Shown: positions 1-8,750 of the stretch, one piece after another | Numbering within the stretch: the first letter of the stretch is position 1 | How the letters are laid out: every line of letters begins with the position of its first letter | Origin: Uliginosibacterium sp. | GTDB taxonomy: Bacteria; Pseudomonadota; Gammaproteobacteria; Burkholderiales; Rhodocyclaceae | Length of the DNA stretch: 64,000 nt | Reading direction: 5' to 3' | Assembly: GCA_016718265.1 (NCBI GenBank) | Contig: JADKDZ010000001.1 | Location: forward strand, 310,001 to 374,000 | Made by a program: the position numbers and the translations under genes | The notes under the pieces: model-generated | Told to the model about the DNA's origin: nothing | Databases searched by the model: none | Seen by the model: the letters and a program-made list of their open reading frames with translations, nothing else

Positions 1-1500
1 CAGCAGCACCTCCCAGCGGAATTCGTCGGCCGTGTGCAAGGCCTTGGCGGCGCCATCGTCGCCCTGCGTGCCGGGGGGCAGCAGTTCGAGGATGTGGCCA
101 TAGGCATTGCTGGCACGCGGGTTCATCTTGCTGATCTGCTCGGGCTTGCGCGTGGTGTTGTTGGTGAGCATGACATAGACACGCCCGTTCACCGGATTGG
201 CCTCCACGTCTTCGGGCCGATCCATCGGCGTGGCGCCGAGCAGGTCGGCGGCGCGGCGGGTGTCGATCAGCACATCGGCTTGGGACTGGAAGCCGTTGGC
301 CGGCGTCAAGGGCCCGTGGCCGAACACGAGCGGCAGCCAGCGCAGCGTGCCGGCCTCGTCAAACCGGGCCACCGAGAGGGTACCCTCATCCAGCAGATTA
401 CGATTGGCGGCGAGGTTCTTCGGGTTGTACTGGCCGGCGGTGACAAAGCGGTAGATGTACTCGAAGGCTTCGTCATCCCCGGAGTAGACCACCACGCGGC
501 CATCCGGCGCGACAACGCAGGTGGCGGCTTCGTGCTTGAAACGCCCCAGGGTGCTGCGCTTGACGGGTACTGATTTCGGGTCATACGGATCGATCTCGAC
601 CACCCAGCCAAAGCGGTTCGGCTCATTCGGCTCTTTCTCGATGTCGAACCGCTCAAAGAAACGGGACCACGCGTAGGCGGACTTGCCCTTGATGCCCAGG
701 CGCTTGTAGCTGGCGGCTTCGGGCAACCCGTCGGGGTCGCCACCGAAGTAGTTGTTGAAGTTCTCTTCCGCGATCAGGACCGTGCCCCAGGGGGTGACGC
801 CTCCGGCGCAATTGTTGAGTGTGCCGATGATGTGACGGCCCGTCGGGTCAGCCTTTGTCTTCAGGCGGGGGTGACCGGCGGCGGGGCCGGCGATGGTCAT
901 CGGCGTGCTGCGCGCGCTGATGCGGCGGTTGTACGGGCTCCCCTCGACAACGCGCCAGCCCGCCTTCTCCTTGCGGATCTCGATGATGCTGTGGCCATGG
1001 GCGGCCATCTCGATCTCCGCCTGCTCGCGCGTCATGGTGCGCACCGCATTGGTCTTGGTGAGGCCGGGGAACATCAGTTCCGGATTGGTGTACTCCTGAT
1101 TCACGCAGAGCAGGCCATGCGTGCTGTTCATCGAGCCGCGCGGCAAGGGCATGAAGGCGACAAAGTCGTTGTTGTAACCAAACTGCATTTCCTGCGCCTC
1201 GGCATGCTGCTGGCGTGGGTCGAACGCCGGCGCATCGCGCAGCACCTTGTCGCCCCAGCGGATCAGCACCTGGGCGCGGTGGCCGGGCGACACCTGCTGG
1301 TAGTGCGCAATCGTGTGGGGGGGCGACGTGAAGCGCAGGGAGGACGCCGGCTGCGCGGCGGCAGCACGCGCGAGGCCGCTGCTGGCCAGGGCGGCACCGC
1401 CCGCGCCCGCCATCAGGGCCTTGAGGGCGGTACGGCGGGAAAGCCTTGTGTCGATCAGCTCGGCCAGCGATGGCACAGCGCTGGTATTCGATTCGGTCAT
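1..1500 (-). CDS. PhoX-family (DUF839) Tat-exported phosphatase, 3' end outside window
   Basis: The reading frame starts with ATG at 1500 and runs off the left edge with no stop, giving 500 codons. The N-terminus carries a twin-arginine signal (SRRTALKAL, residues 21-29) followed by a hydrophobic Ala/Gly-rich stretch, so export of a folded cofactor-bound enzyme to the periplasm is expected. The body contains segments typical of the PhoX/DUF839 family, including NNDFVAFMPL, GLLCVNQEYTNPE, NNCAGGVTPWGT and EDVEANPVNGRVYVMLTNN. PhoX enzymes are calcium/iron-dependent phosphomonoesterases that release phosphate in the periplasm. No Pho box was identified. Family assignment is firm; the substrate is inferred. 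A rubredoxin gene lies just upstream on the same strand. Confidence 0.9.
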   Translation of the reverse strand, partial: MTESNTSAVPSLAELIDTRLSRRTALKALMAGAGGAALASSGLARAAAAQPASSLRFTSPPHTIAHYQQVSPGHRAQVLIRWGDKVLRDAPAFDPRQQHAEAQEMQFGYNNDFVAFMPLPRGSMNSTHGLLCVNQEYTNPELMFPGLTKTNAVRTMTREQAEIEMAAHGHSIIEIRKEKAGWRVVEGSPYNRRISARSTPMTIAGPAAGHPRLKTKADPTGRHIIGTLNNCAGGVTPWGTVLIAEENFNNYFGGDPDGLPEAASYKRLGIKGKSAYAWSRFFERFDIEKEPNEPNRFGWVVEIDPYDPKSVPVKRSTLGRFKHEAATCVVAPDGRVVVYSGDDEAFEYIYRFVTAGQYNPKNLAANRNLLDEGTLSVARFDEAGTLRWLPLVFGHGPLTPANGFQSQADVLIDTRRAADLLGATPMDRPEDVEANPVNGRVYVMLTNNTTRKPEQISKMNPRASNAYGHILELLPPGTQGDDGAAKALHTADEFRWEVLL

Positions 1501-1510
1501 GTCAGCATCC

Positions 1511-1732
1511 TCAGAGAAAGAAGTAGCGCTTCTCCGCCGCACAGTGCGGGCAATGCCAGCTGGCGGGAAGCGTTTCAAAAGCGGTGTCTGGCGGAATCTG
1601 GCTGCGCGGCTCGCCCGCATGGCCGTCATACACATAGCCGCAGCGGCTGCACACCCAGCGCTCCAGCAGGCCGTTCTTGCGCCGGGCAAACGGGGGAACA
1701 GGGAGGCTGGCAGCGACAGAGACACTACTCAT
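1511..1732 (-). CDS. rubredoxin
   Basis: A 73-residue protein with the two rubredoxin iron-binding knuckles: CSRCG at residues 28-32 and CPHC at 61-64, separated by a segment containing YVYDG and a conserved Trp before the second knuckle. It binds one Fe(Cys)4 centre and transfers single electrons in the cytoplasm. A longer frame extends upstream to 1810, but I chose the ATG at 1732 because the extra residues do not resemble rubredoxin. It ends 10 bp before the PhoX-like gene on the same strand. The electron partner cannot be told from the context. Confidence 0.88.
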   Translation of the reverse strand: MSSVSVAASLPVPPFARRKNGLLERWVCSRCGYVYDGHAGEPRSQIPPDTAFETLPASWHCPHCAAEKRYFFL

Positions 1733-1972
1733 GGTGGGGCAATACTGACCGGGCGATCTTTCAGGAATGTGACAAGCGCACCTGTAGCCGTGGCGCCCTG
1801 ACGCGGGCAAGGCTGCGCGACCAACACTTATCTGAACAATTCAGATGGTTTCTGGGTAAAACAGAAATTCATCGTGCATGAGGCGTCCACCCGTCGCGCA
1901 CTTGTCTGATTCCATTGGTGGATTGCCCCGCCGGTGTTATAACGCACCCCGGTTGAACAGGGAGAACAGGCC

Positions 1973-2270
1973 ATGCACTACACCGGAAGCTGGCCGGGGG
2001 GGGGGGGGGCGGCCCACCGGGGAGGGGGGGAGGGCGGGGGGCGGCGCGGCCGCCGCCCCCCCGGGCGGGGGGGGGGGGGGGGGGGGTGGGTTCGTGCGGC
2101 GCGGCGGGGCGGGAGGAAGACGCGCGCACCTACACCTTCAACCACCACGTCACCAGCACGCTTCTGCCTAGGGCAAAGTTTGGCGGGGTCGAGGGGGGGC
2201 TGGCGGCGCTGAACCCCTGCATGGCGCTGACAGCATCCCGGTGCAGGACTTCGACGGCCGTTCGCTGTAA
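1973..2270 (+). pseudogene. Remnant of a radical SAM-type gene collapsed around a poly-G tract (likely assembly artefact)
   Basis: The frame opening at 1973 begins MHYTG, as many radical SAM proteins that continue WRPPYE do, then dissolves into G homopolymers between about 1997 and 2110. At 2211-2270, in a different frame, a plausible gene end reads EPLHGADSIPVQDFDGRSL before TAA. The expected protein of 300 or more residues cannot fit in 298 bp, and the CxxxCxxC motif is missing. The family call rests on memory of the N-terminal signature only. A sequencing or assembly collapse is more likely than a biological pseudogene. Confidence 0.45.
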
Positions 2271-2333
2271 TCCCCCGGTGCCGACAGGCGACAAACTGAA
2301 ACCTTTTCTTCCCTCCACAACGCGTTCATTCCC

Positions 2334-3050
2334 ATGTTGAGATTCTCTGCCTGCTTGATGTCCCTGTTGTTGCCCGCCGTCTCGATGGCCGCCGAGCCCG
2401 CTGCGGCCACGGCCCAGTCGGTGTGCAATCCAAAATTCGATTCGCTTGAAGGCCTGATCGAGGCCGGCACCGCCTTTGTGCTCCAGGCGCCGACCAAGAC
2501 GCCGCGCCCCATGCTGATGACCGCGCATCACCTGTTCGGACCGGATGGCGGCGTGGAGCGCCAGCTGGGCTGGGACGAGCTGCCAAGCAGCATCGTGGCG
2601 GTGGAGTGCGCACCACTGGCGGGCCAGAGCGGGCCGATTCTTGCGGTCGCGCCGGTCGGGATCAAGCATGCGCGTTCCTACGCCGAGGACGGCCCGCTGC
2701 GCGACCTCGCCGCCTTCCCGGTCAAGAACCTGAACGTCCCGGCGCTCAAGCTCGCCGCTGCCGACCCCAAGCCCGGCGACACGGTCTGGCTGGTCGCACG
2801 GGTCAGCGGCGGCGCCTCGCCCCAGCAACTGCTCCACAAGGCCAAGGTACTGAAGTCCGACCCGGGCATCCTGGAGTACGGCTATGACAACAGTGCCATC
2901 GTCCTGCGCGCCACCAGCGGGGCCCCCATCGTCAATGACGCGGGCGAGGTCGTGGGCCTGAACATCGGCTCGCGCAAGGGCGCGCAAAGCGTGTCCGGCG
3001 TCGCCGTGCCACGCAAGACCCTGCTCAGCAGCCTTGCGGGCATCAAGTAG
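2334..3050 (+). CDS. Exported trypsin-like serine protease domain protein
   Basis: A 238-residue protein with a cleavable signal peptide (hydrophobic residues 4-18, then AMAAEP-like cleavage region). A chymotrypsin-fold catalytic triad can be proposed: His in LMTAHHLF (residues 65-66), Asp124 in PLRDLAAF, and Ser195 in ATSGAPIV, followed by NDAGEVVGLNIGS, the usual strand after the nucleophile in bacterial trypsin-like proteins. It has no PDZ domain, so it is not a DegP/HtrA protease. Two further exported proteins follow on the same strand at 25 bp and about 30 bp spacing, suggesting a small operon of periplasmic proteins. Substrate unknown. Confidence 0.75.
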   Translation: MLRFSACLMSLLLPAVSMAAEPAAATAQSVCNPKFDSLEGLIEAGTAFVLQAPTKTPRPMLMTAHHLFGPDGGVERQLGWDELPSSIVAVECAPLAGQSGPILAVAPVGIKHARSYAEDGPLRDLAAFPVKNLNVPALKLAAADPKPGDTVWLVARVSGGASPQQLLHKAKVLKSDPGILEYGYDNSAIVLRATSGAPIVNDAGEVVGLNIGSRKGAQSVSGVAVPRKTLLSSLAGIK

Positions 3051-3074
3051 CGCAGCCGACAGAGAATTCGACGC

Positions 3075-3611
3075 ATGACTTCAGCATGCCGCCTCCTGCT
3101 GGCCCTGCTGCTCGCAGCACTCGCCTCGCTCAGCGTCGCTGCCGGGCCTGCCAAGCCACCCAAGCCCCTGCTCGCGCAGATCCAGCGTCTGGGGGAATTG
3201 CTGCGGGATAGTCACGCCGTCCTCTACCCCGAGGCGACCCAGGTGCAGTTCGTCTCGCCGCGCAAAGGCGAAGAGATGGCACTGACGATGTTTACCGTGG
3301 AAGGCTTCGGCGGCGGCAACAGCCATGTCCAGTATCTTGCTGCTTTCAGCACCGAGACCAGCGATCAGGGCAAGCCACACTATTCCCTCATCGATGTGGT
3401 GCAGATCGCCGGCAAGGGCTGGCGCGGCATCCCGACGCTGGCGGCACGCCTCGCGCCCGGCCCCGCGCGCGGCGAGACCCTGATCACGCTGGACGCCCTG
3501 GAAGTCACCGCCGACGATGCGCCCAACTTCCCGAGCAAGAAGATCACCGTCACGCTCTCACTCAAGGGCGGGCGGCTCGCCGAACTCGCCGGCCCCGAGT
3601 CCCGTAAATGA
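3075..3611 (+). CDS. Exported protein of unknown function
   Basis: 178 residues, starting MTSACRLLLALLLAALASLSVAAG, a clear Sec signal peptide with cleavage near residue 22. The mature part is mixed alpha/beta in composition with no recognisable motif and no Cys. Family unknown to me. It sits 24 bp after the trypsin-like protease gene and its stop lies about 30 bp before the likely start of the next exported protein, so the three are probably co-transcribed. Confidence 0.7.
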   Translation: MTSACRLLLALLLAALASLSVAAGPAKPPKPLLAQIQRLGELLRDSHAVLYPEATQVQFVSPRKGEEMALTMFTVEGFGGGNSHVQYLAAFSTETSDQGKPHYSLIDVVQIAGKGWRGIPTLAARLAPGPARGETLITLDALEVTADDAPNFPSKKITVTLSLKGGRLAELAGPESRK

Positions 3612-3643
3612 CCCATCACTTCTTCCCCCAACAAGCCAAGACC

Positions 3644-4120
3644 ATGCCTCGCTCCCTGACCCTGTTCATCGCCCTGCTGGCGCTCCTCGCGACCCACACC
3701 GCCTGGGCGCTCGATCCCGTTGTCCGTCGCGACATTCTCGACACGATCCGCCCTGCTGCCGCCACACGCGCCGGCCAGGAAGTGCGCATCGTGGTCGACA
3801 CCCTGAATGTGGACGGCGACTGGGCGCTGCTGGCGGGTTCGCTGGTCGGCAAGGACAACCGGCCCATGAAGGTGGAATTAGCCAAGGAATGCAGCCCGGA
3901 GCTCGACCGGCTCCTGTTCGCCGTGCTCACGCGCAAGCAAGGCAGCTGGTCGATCAAGCATCTGGAAATCTGCGCCACCGAGCCGCCCTACTGGTACCTC
4001 GATCAGCTCAACAGCGCGGCCTGGCCCTGCGGCCTGTTTGCCGGCCTGAGCTCGGCGGAAGGCGAGGATCTGCAGCGCGCCTGCCTGCGTCCGAAGCCGG
4101 CTCGCCCGCGCAAGCCCTGA
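3644..4120 (+). CDS. Exported protein of unknown function
   Basis: 158 residues from the ATG at 3644, where the sequence MPRSLTLFIALLALLATHTAWA gives a clean signal peptide. An alternative upstream ATG at 3608 would add 12 polar residues in front of the signal and is less likely. The mature protein has three Cys (KECSPE, EICATE, WPCGLF), which could form a periplasmic disulfide. I do not recognise the family. Last gene of the small exported-protein cluster. Confidence 0.65.
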   Translation: MPRSLTLFIALLALLATHTAWALDPVVRRDILDTIRPAAATRAGQEVRIVVDTLNVDGDWALLAGSLVGKDNRPMKVELAKECSPELDRLLFAVLTRKQGSWSIKHLEICATEPPYWYLDQLNSAAWPCGLFAGLSSAEGEDLQRACLRPKPARPRKP

Positions 4121-4154
4121 GCCGCACAGGCGGGGCTCAGCGCGCACCCAGTTC

Positions 4155-4244
4155 GTAGCCTGGATGCAGCGCAGCGGAATCCGGGAGGATTACCCTTTGT
4201 TGCCAAGAAAGCCCCGGATTCCGCCACGCGTCATGCCGGGCTAC
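4155..4244. repeat. Interspersed palindromic repeat, family 1 (copy a)
   Basis: Begins GTAGCCTGGATGCAGC and ends in GCCGGGCTAC, with inner complementary blocks GGAATCCGGG and CCCCGGATTCC, so the unit folds into a long hairpin. Related copies lie at 16993-17073 and 43494-43580. All three are intergenic. Confidence 0.75.
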
Positions 4245-4330
4245 GTCCATGGGGTCTTGAGAAAAAGTTCAAACAAACGAGGCCGGGTCAATAGTTGTCA
4301 TGCAGAACGCGGTCTCGGCGCCCGTTCATG

Positions 4331-4406
4331 CTTCGACAGGCTCAGCACGAACGGGTTTGCGCACCGCGAAATCCTCAAAGCCGTTCGCCCTGAGCCTGTC
4401 GAAGGG
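4331..4406. repeat. Palindromic repeat, family 2
   Basis: Inverted arms CTTCGACAGGCTCAG ... CGAACGG and CCGTTCG ... CTGAGCCTGTCGAAG enclose about 30 bp. This is a widespread type of proteobacterial intergenic palindrome. It lies between the convergent exported-protein cluster and nrdG, so it may also act as a transcription barrier. With the family 1 copy it fills most of the 4121-4442 gap. Confidence 0.7.
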
Positions 4407-4442
4407 TGAATAAATGACAAAGAAGAGACCGTAGGCAGCTTC

Positions 4443-4892
4443 TCAGCGCGCGTCCAGCCGGATCAGGCGCTGATTGTCCGACCCGCGCCAGGGCAAGGTA
4501 TTGGGCAGATCCTGGCGATAGGGGCCATCGATCAGCACATCCACCTCGCGCAGCAGCGCGAGGTCCTGCACGTCCTCATACTGATAGCCGGTCCATAACC
4601 AGATGTCCTTGTCCGGATAGCGCTGCTTGAAGCGCCGGCACAGCTCCGCCACCGCCTCGCGGTTGTCCGGCAGCAAGGGGTCGCCGCCGGAGAGGCTGAG
4701 CCCGTCGTGCGTGGCACACAGGTCCAGAATCTGCTCACGCACCGCCTCGGTGAAGGGCTGGCCGGCGGCACGATTCCAGGTGGCGCGGTTGTAGCAGCCC
4801 GGGCAGGCATGGGCGCAACCGGTGACGAACAGCGTGACGCGCAGTCCCTCGCCGTTCACCACGTCCTGCGTGTAGTAGCGATCGTAGTTCAT
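4443..4892 (-). CDS. nrdG: Anaerobic ribonucleotide reductase activating protein (radical SAM)
   Basis: 149 residues, a normal length for NrdG. The radical SAM cluster motif CAHACPGC (Cys26, Cys30, Cys33) follows the N-terminal strand, then SLSGGDPL and the C-terminal block LPWRGSDNQRLI typical of NrdG. The protein binds a 4Fe-4S cluster and S-adenosylmethionine and generates the glycyl radical on NrdD under anaerobic conditions. The ATG at 4892 overlaps the nrdD stop by 4 bp (ATGA), so the two genes are translationally coupled. Confidence 0.95.
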   Translation of the reverse strand: MNYDRYYTQDVVNGEGLRVTLFVTGCAHACPGCYNRATWNRAAGQPFTEAVREQILDLCATHDGLSLSGGDPLLPDNREAVAELCRRFKQRYPDKDIWLWTGYQYEDVQDLALLREVDVLIDGPYRQDLPNTLPWRGSDNQRLIRLDAR

Positions 4893-7090
4893 GCCGCCTG
4901 AATGGACGCGGCCGCCAGCCGCTCGCCCCGCGCGAGGGCGGGATCGGCATCCGCCTCGGCACTCGCCAGGTGCTTCACACGACGGATCACTTCCTTCTGC
5001 TTGCCGGCATTGAAGGGCCGCGCATTGGGGCTGCCCAGGTAGCCGCAGACGCGGCGCGTGACGGAGAGGCTGCCGCTGTCATGATTGCCACAGCTCGGGC
5101 AGCTAAAGCCCTCTGCCGTGGCGTGCGCCTCGCCCATGAAGCCGCAGACGCCGCAGGAATCCACCGGCGTATTGGTGCCGAAGTAAGGCACATGCGCCAC
5201 CGCGTGATCCCAGATCCGCTCCAGCGCCTTGAGGTTATGCCGCATGTTGGGCAGCTCGACATAGGTGATATGCCCGCCCGAGGCGGCCTCGGCGAAACCG
5301 CGCTCGAAGGCGATTTTGTCGAAGGGACCGACCTTGCGCGCCACGTCGAGATGGAAGGAATTCGTGTAGTAGCCCTTGTCGGTCACGCCTGGATGCTCGC
5401 CATAGCGGGCCACGTCGAGCTTGCAGAAACGATGGCAGAGCGATTCGCTCGGCGTGGAATAGAGCGAGAAGCCCCAGCCGGACTCGCGCTTCCAGCGCTG
5501 GGTCGTCGCCGCCAGATAGCTCACCACGCGGCGAAGAAAATCCTGCACCGCCGGATTGTCATACGGATGCTCGCCGCCCGACATCAGCAGGCCGACTTCG
5601 TGCAAGCCGATATAGCCCAGCGAGATCGACGCGCGCCCGTCGCGGAACAGGTCCAGGATGTTGTCATCGGGCTTGAGGCGCACGCCGAACGCCCCTTCGG
5701 TGTACAGGATCGGCGCGATGTTGGCCTTGACGCCTTCAAGCCGCTGGATGCGCGTCATCAGCGCCTTGTGCGCCAGCACCAGCCGCTGATCCAGAATCTC
5801 GAAGAAGCGCTGCTGGTTCTGCTGCGCCTCGATCGCGATGCGTGGCAGGTTCAGGCTCACCACGCCCAGATTGTTGCGCCCGGCCAGCACCTCGCGCCCA
5901 TCAGCATCGTGCCAGACGGAGAGAAAACTGCGGCAGCCCATCGGCGAGACCGGCACGCTCGATCCGGTCAGCTGACGATTGAGCTTCGCGGAAATGATGT
6001 CCGGGTACATGCGCTTCGAGGCACACTCCAGCGCCAGCTGCTTGATGTCGTAGTTCGGGTCTTGCGGCGTGAGGTTGAGCCCTTCTTCGATAAAGAACAC
6101 CAGCTTGGGGAAGACCGGCGTGATCCCCTGCTTGCCCATGCCCTTGATGCGCACCTGCAGAATGGCCCGCTGCACCGCCCGCGCCTGCCAGCTCGTGCCC
6201 ATGCCGAAGGAGAAGGTCACGAAAGGCTGCTGCCCGTTGGACGAGAACAGGGTGTTGATCTCGTACTCGCAGGCCTGAATGCCGTCGTAGGTCTCCTTCT
6301 CGGTACGCTCGCGTGCGTAGCGCAGCGGCTCGGCAATGCCGTACTCATACGCCACCGCCAGGTTCTTCTCGTAGCTCTTCTGCACGTAGGGCGCGAGCGT
6401 CTGGTCGATATTCGGAATCGTCGTGCCGCCGTACTGGTGGCTGGCCACCTGCGCGATGATCTGCGCCGTCACCGCACAAGCCACGCCCACCGACTTCGGG
6501 CTCTCGATGCCGGCATTCCCCAGGTGAAAGCCTTGCGCCAGCATGCCTTCCAGGTCGACCAGGCAGCAGTTGGTAAAGGGCAGGAAGGGCGAGTAATCGA
6601 GATCGTGAAAATGCAGATCGCCGCTGGTGTGCGCGGCCAGCACCTCTTTGGACAGAAAGTTGCTGGCAAACTGCTTGGAGACGATGCCCGCCATCAGGTC
6701 ACGCATCACCGGGAAGACATTGGCATCCTTGTTGGCGTTCTCGGTCACCACCTCCTGGTCCGTCTTCTCCACCAGCCCCATCAGCTGGGCATGCAGGTTC
6801 GAGCCCCGCACGCGGATGTTGTCGCGATCATGGCGATAGGCGATGTACAAGCGCGCCACTTCGGGATGCGAGCGCATCAGGGCGTCTTCAACGTATTGCT
6901 GGATGGTCGGAATGTCGATCACGCCTTCGGTGTGCGCACGGCAGCGCGCCTCCACCTCGGTCGCCACGCCCAGCGCCATCGCGCTCGGGTTGTCCAGCTG
7001 CGCGGCGGCCGCGGCTTTCTGGCAGGCCACGGCCACTTTCAGGATGTCGAAGCTGGCCGACGTACCGTCACGTTTCAGAACATTCAGCAT
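4889..7090 (-). CDS. nrdD: Anaerobic (class III) ribonucleoside-triphosphate reductase
   Basis: 733 residues from the ATG at 7090, which has GGGGAGA just upstream; an open frame extending to 7216 runs into the leader and is not coding. The N-terminus is an ATP-cone allosteric domain (VLKRDGTSASFDILKV...). The finger domain with CGVCGF and CPSCGN provides the four Zn-binding Cys near the C-terminus, followed by the glycyl radical loop RRVCGYLG. The enzyme reduces ribonucleotides to deoxyribonucleotides without oxygen. It is activated by the neighbouring NrdG. The leader holds a cobalamin riboswitch, and NrdR-type boxes lie further upstream. Confidence 0.96.
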   Translation of the reverse strand: MLNVLKRDGTSASFDILKVAVACQKAAAAAQLDNPSAMALGVATEVEARCRAHTEGVIDIPTIQQYVEDALMRSHPEVARLYIAYRHDRDNIRVRGSNLHAQLMGLVEKTDQEVVTENANKDANVFPVMRDLMAGIVSKQFASNFLSKEVLAAHTSGDLHFHDLDYSPFLPFTNCCLVDLEGMLAQGFHLGNAGIESPKSVGVACAVTAQIIAQVASHQYGGTTIPNIDQTLAPYVQKSYEKNLAVAYEYGIAEPLRYARERTEKETYDGIQACEYEINTLFSSNGQQPFVTFSFGMGTSWQARAVQRAILQVRIKGMGKQGITPVFPKLVFFIEEGLNLTPQDPNYDIKQLALECASKRMYPDIISAKLNRQLTGSSVPVSPMGCRSFLSVWHDADGREVLAGRNNLGVVSLNLPRIAIEAQQNQQRFFEILDQRLVLAHKALMTRIQRLEGVKANIAPILYTEGAFGVRLKPDDNILDLFRDGRASISLGYIGLHEVGLLMSGGEHPYDNPAVQDFLRRVVSYLAATTQRWKRESGWGFSLYSTPSESLCHRFCKLDVARYGEHPGVTDKGYYTNSFHLDVARKVGPFDKIAFERGFAEAASGGHITYVELPNMRHNLKALERIWDHAVAHVPYFGTNTPVDSCGVCGFMGEAHATAEGFSCPSCGNHDSGSLSVTRRVCGYLGSPNARPFNAGKQKEVIRRVKHLASAEADADPALARGERLAAASIQAA

Positions 7091-7232
7091 GAATTCTCCC
7101 CAGACAGGCGCTTGATCGATCAGGTCTTGCACGCGGCGACTTCCGGGGGAAATGGCCGGCGCGGACCGCGCGGCACCTCCACCGAAGGCACCCCGCCCCG
7201 GCTTGGGCGCCTGCATGGGGCGCCCTGCTCTC

Positions 7233-7415
7233 GACGGCAGGTCTCCTGGCTCACGCGTCTGCGTTGCCGGCCCGCCTTCCCGGGGCTGAGCCCAGTGGCA
7301 GAGATGGCCGGCAACTCCGCGCCTACAGTTGCGGGGGCAGCTCCGGTAAGGCCTTCAGGGCCCGCCGGATTCCCTTTTGATCCCCGGAAGGGGGAACCGT
7401 CGTGGTGGCGACTCT
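7233..7415 (-). promoter_or_regulatory. Cobalamin riboswitch upstream of nrdDG
   Basis: Read on the minus strand, the leader contains GGGAATCCGG, then GCCCCCGCAACTGTAGG (conserved core), and ends in the B12 box AGCCAGGAGACCTGCC (7236-7251). These are the hallmarks of the adenosylcobalamin riboswitch. It lies about 145 bp before the nrdD start. In known cases B12 binding switches expression off, so the B12-independent reductase would be repressed when B12 is plentiful. Confidence 0.92.
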
Positions 7416-7451
7416 AGCGTCCCGCGGGTGACACCGGCAAGAAGAAATCAC

Positions 7452-7492
7452 CTAGATGTAGTGATGAATTGACTCACGGCAACTAAATAGCG
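7452..7492 (-). promoter_or_regulatory. Predicted tandem NrdR boxes upstream of nrdDG
   Basis: CTAGATGTAG at 7452-7461 fits the core of the NrdR operator (C-A/T-A-T/C-A-T-A/C-T-A/T-G on the minus strand). A second, half-conserved element, CTAAATAGCG, starts exactly 31 bp later (7483). Paired NrdR boxes about three helical turns apart are the usual arrangement. The same pair with identical spacing occurs upstream of nrdAB. The call is by pattern and comparison within the window. Confidence 0.7.
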
Positions 7493-7514
7493 GACAAAAA
7501 TCCAACACAGCCCC

Positions 7515-8328
7515 TCAGCGTGAGGCAGGCATCGCCGCACGCAACGCGGCGCAGGCATCTTCGCGAGGCAGAGGCGGCAGCAGCACCTCCCGGTCGTAGC
7601 GGCCCGGTGGCGAAGGCGCCTCGCTGTAGGCGACGGCCTCGACGCCTTCTGCCGGCAACCAGCGTGGCACGCCGATGTCGCGCCGCACATGGCCGTTGCC
7701 CGCCAGCAGCACCACATCACGCCCGGCCTCGCGCAATACCTCGGCCATCACCTGATCGCGAGCGATCTGGGCCCGCGCCATCCCGGGCAGCAGGGAGGCC
7801 GGCAGCACGCCGCAGTGGGCCTCGCGCACGGCCTCGGTCTGCAAGGCCAATACATCCGCGGGCGGATCTTGTTGCAGGGCACGCCGCAGCCGCTCGCCCT
7901 CCGGCCCCGCCACGGGCTGGCCGCGCATCAGGGCAGCCGCCGCCCCGCGCGACAGATTGGCCGCCAGCAAAGGCAGCCTGAAGCGCTGCGCCAGCGTGAA
8001 GACGGGCGCGTAGTAAGGCCAATCCCAGCCGGCGGGCGAGCCGATCGCCGCAAGGATGCAGGCGGCGTCCTCCCCGCAACGCGCCTGCGCGGCACTCAGC
8101 GCCGGCTGCGCCGCGGTATCGAACTGCTCCATCGCAATCGCGGGCCGCCAGCCCGCCTCGATCTGCGCCTGCAGCGCGGCCAGGCGCAAGCGGTGCCCCT
8201 CGGCGTGATCATGCATCTCACCCAGCAAGAGGTAGCGCGGCGCCGTGGGTGCCTGGCGTTGTGGCGCACGCGCCGAGGCCCAGCGTGATCAATCCCGCAA
8301 ACAACGCAGCCAAGGTAAGAGATCGCAT
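7515..8328 (-). CDS. ChaN-family (DUF399) lipoprotein, with an apparent frameshift near the N-terminus
   Basis: The main frame (7515 to about 8260) encodes a ChaN-like domain: LLLGEMHDHAEGH at the start, AIAMEQFD, and LLAGNGHVRRDIGVP towards the C-terminus. ChaN proteins are outer-membrane-associated lipoproteins that bind haem. The natural start lies in another frame: the ATG at 8328 gives MRSLTLAALFAGLITLGLGACA, a textbook lipoprotein signal with lipobox Cys, but this frame stops after TPGTHGAALPLAG. Merging the two frames by one base in 8235-8290 gives a complete lipoprotein. A sequence error or a recent mutation could explain it. If intact translation starts in the main frame, the lipoprotein signal is lost. 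Confidence 0.75.
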
Positions 8329-8381
8329 CGGCTCAAGCCTCCCTCCATCGTAAAAAGTGCGGGCTCGCGCGCCGGTCCGCA

Positions 8382-8750
8382 TCATGCCGGCGGCGCGTCC
8401 TTGAGCGCGGCCACGCACGCCGCCATCACCGACGCACCGAATTCCGACACATGGCGAGGGTCGAGCGATTCCATCAGCTCATGCGCGGCCCACAGGCCCG
8501 CCTCGCGCGACAAGCCCTCGCGCACCTGCAAGGCAATCGTGTCGCTCAGATCGGCCAGCTGCTCGCGCTCAACCCGCGACAGCACCAGGCGCGAGCGCTG
8601 CAACCACTCCGCACACAATGCCGCCGCCTGGGCGCGTGTCAGCCAGTGGCCGTGGTCGTAATACGTACTCAGCCGGTGCGCCACCAGCGCATACATGGCC
8701 GCCACGCGCGGGCCCGTCTCGGGCAGCGCCCGGTTTTCATCAGCAGACAT
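8382..8750 (-). CDS. Conserved-looking protein of unknown function
   Basis: 122 residues from the ATG at 8750 (MSADENRALPETGPR); the frame stays open to 8879, but the upstream part is low-quality sequence. The protein is helical and acidic, with blocks RVAAMYALVAHRLSTYYDHG and LTRAQAAALCAEWLQRSR. No signal peptide or membrane segment. Family not recognised. It lies about 50 bp upstream of the ChaN-like gene on the same strand and may be co-transcribed with it. Confidence 0.55.
   Translation of the reverse strand: MSADENRALPETGPRVAAMYALVAHRLSTYYDHGHWLTRAQAAALCAEWLQRSRLVLSRVEREQLADLSDTIALQVREGLSREAGLWAAHELMESLDPRHVSEFGASVMAACVAALKDAPPA

Noticed and set aside
832..1881. 349-residue plus-strand open frame over the PhoX and rubredoxin genes
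   Set aside because: Low-complexity Arg/Gly/Ala sequence opposite two recognisable genes.
2130..2987. 285-residue minus-strand frame opposite the trypsin-like protease
   Set aside because: No signal or motif; the plus strand has a signal peptide and a catalytic triad.
4970..7417. 815-residue open frame on the plus strand opposite nrdD
   Set aside because: Composition is a reverse-complement shadow of nrdD; no motif, and nrdD on the other strand has all family features.
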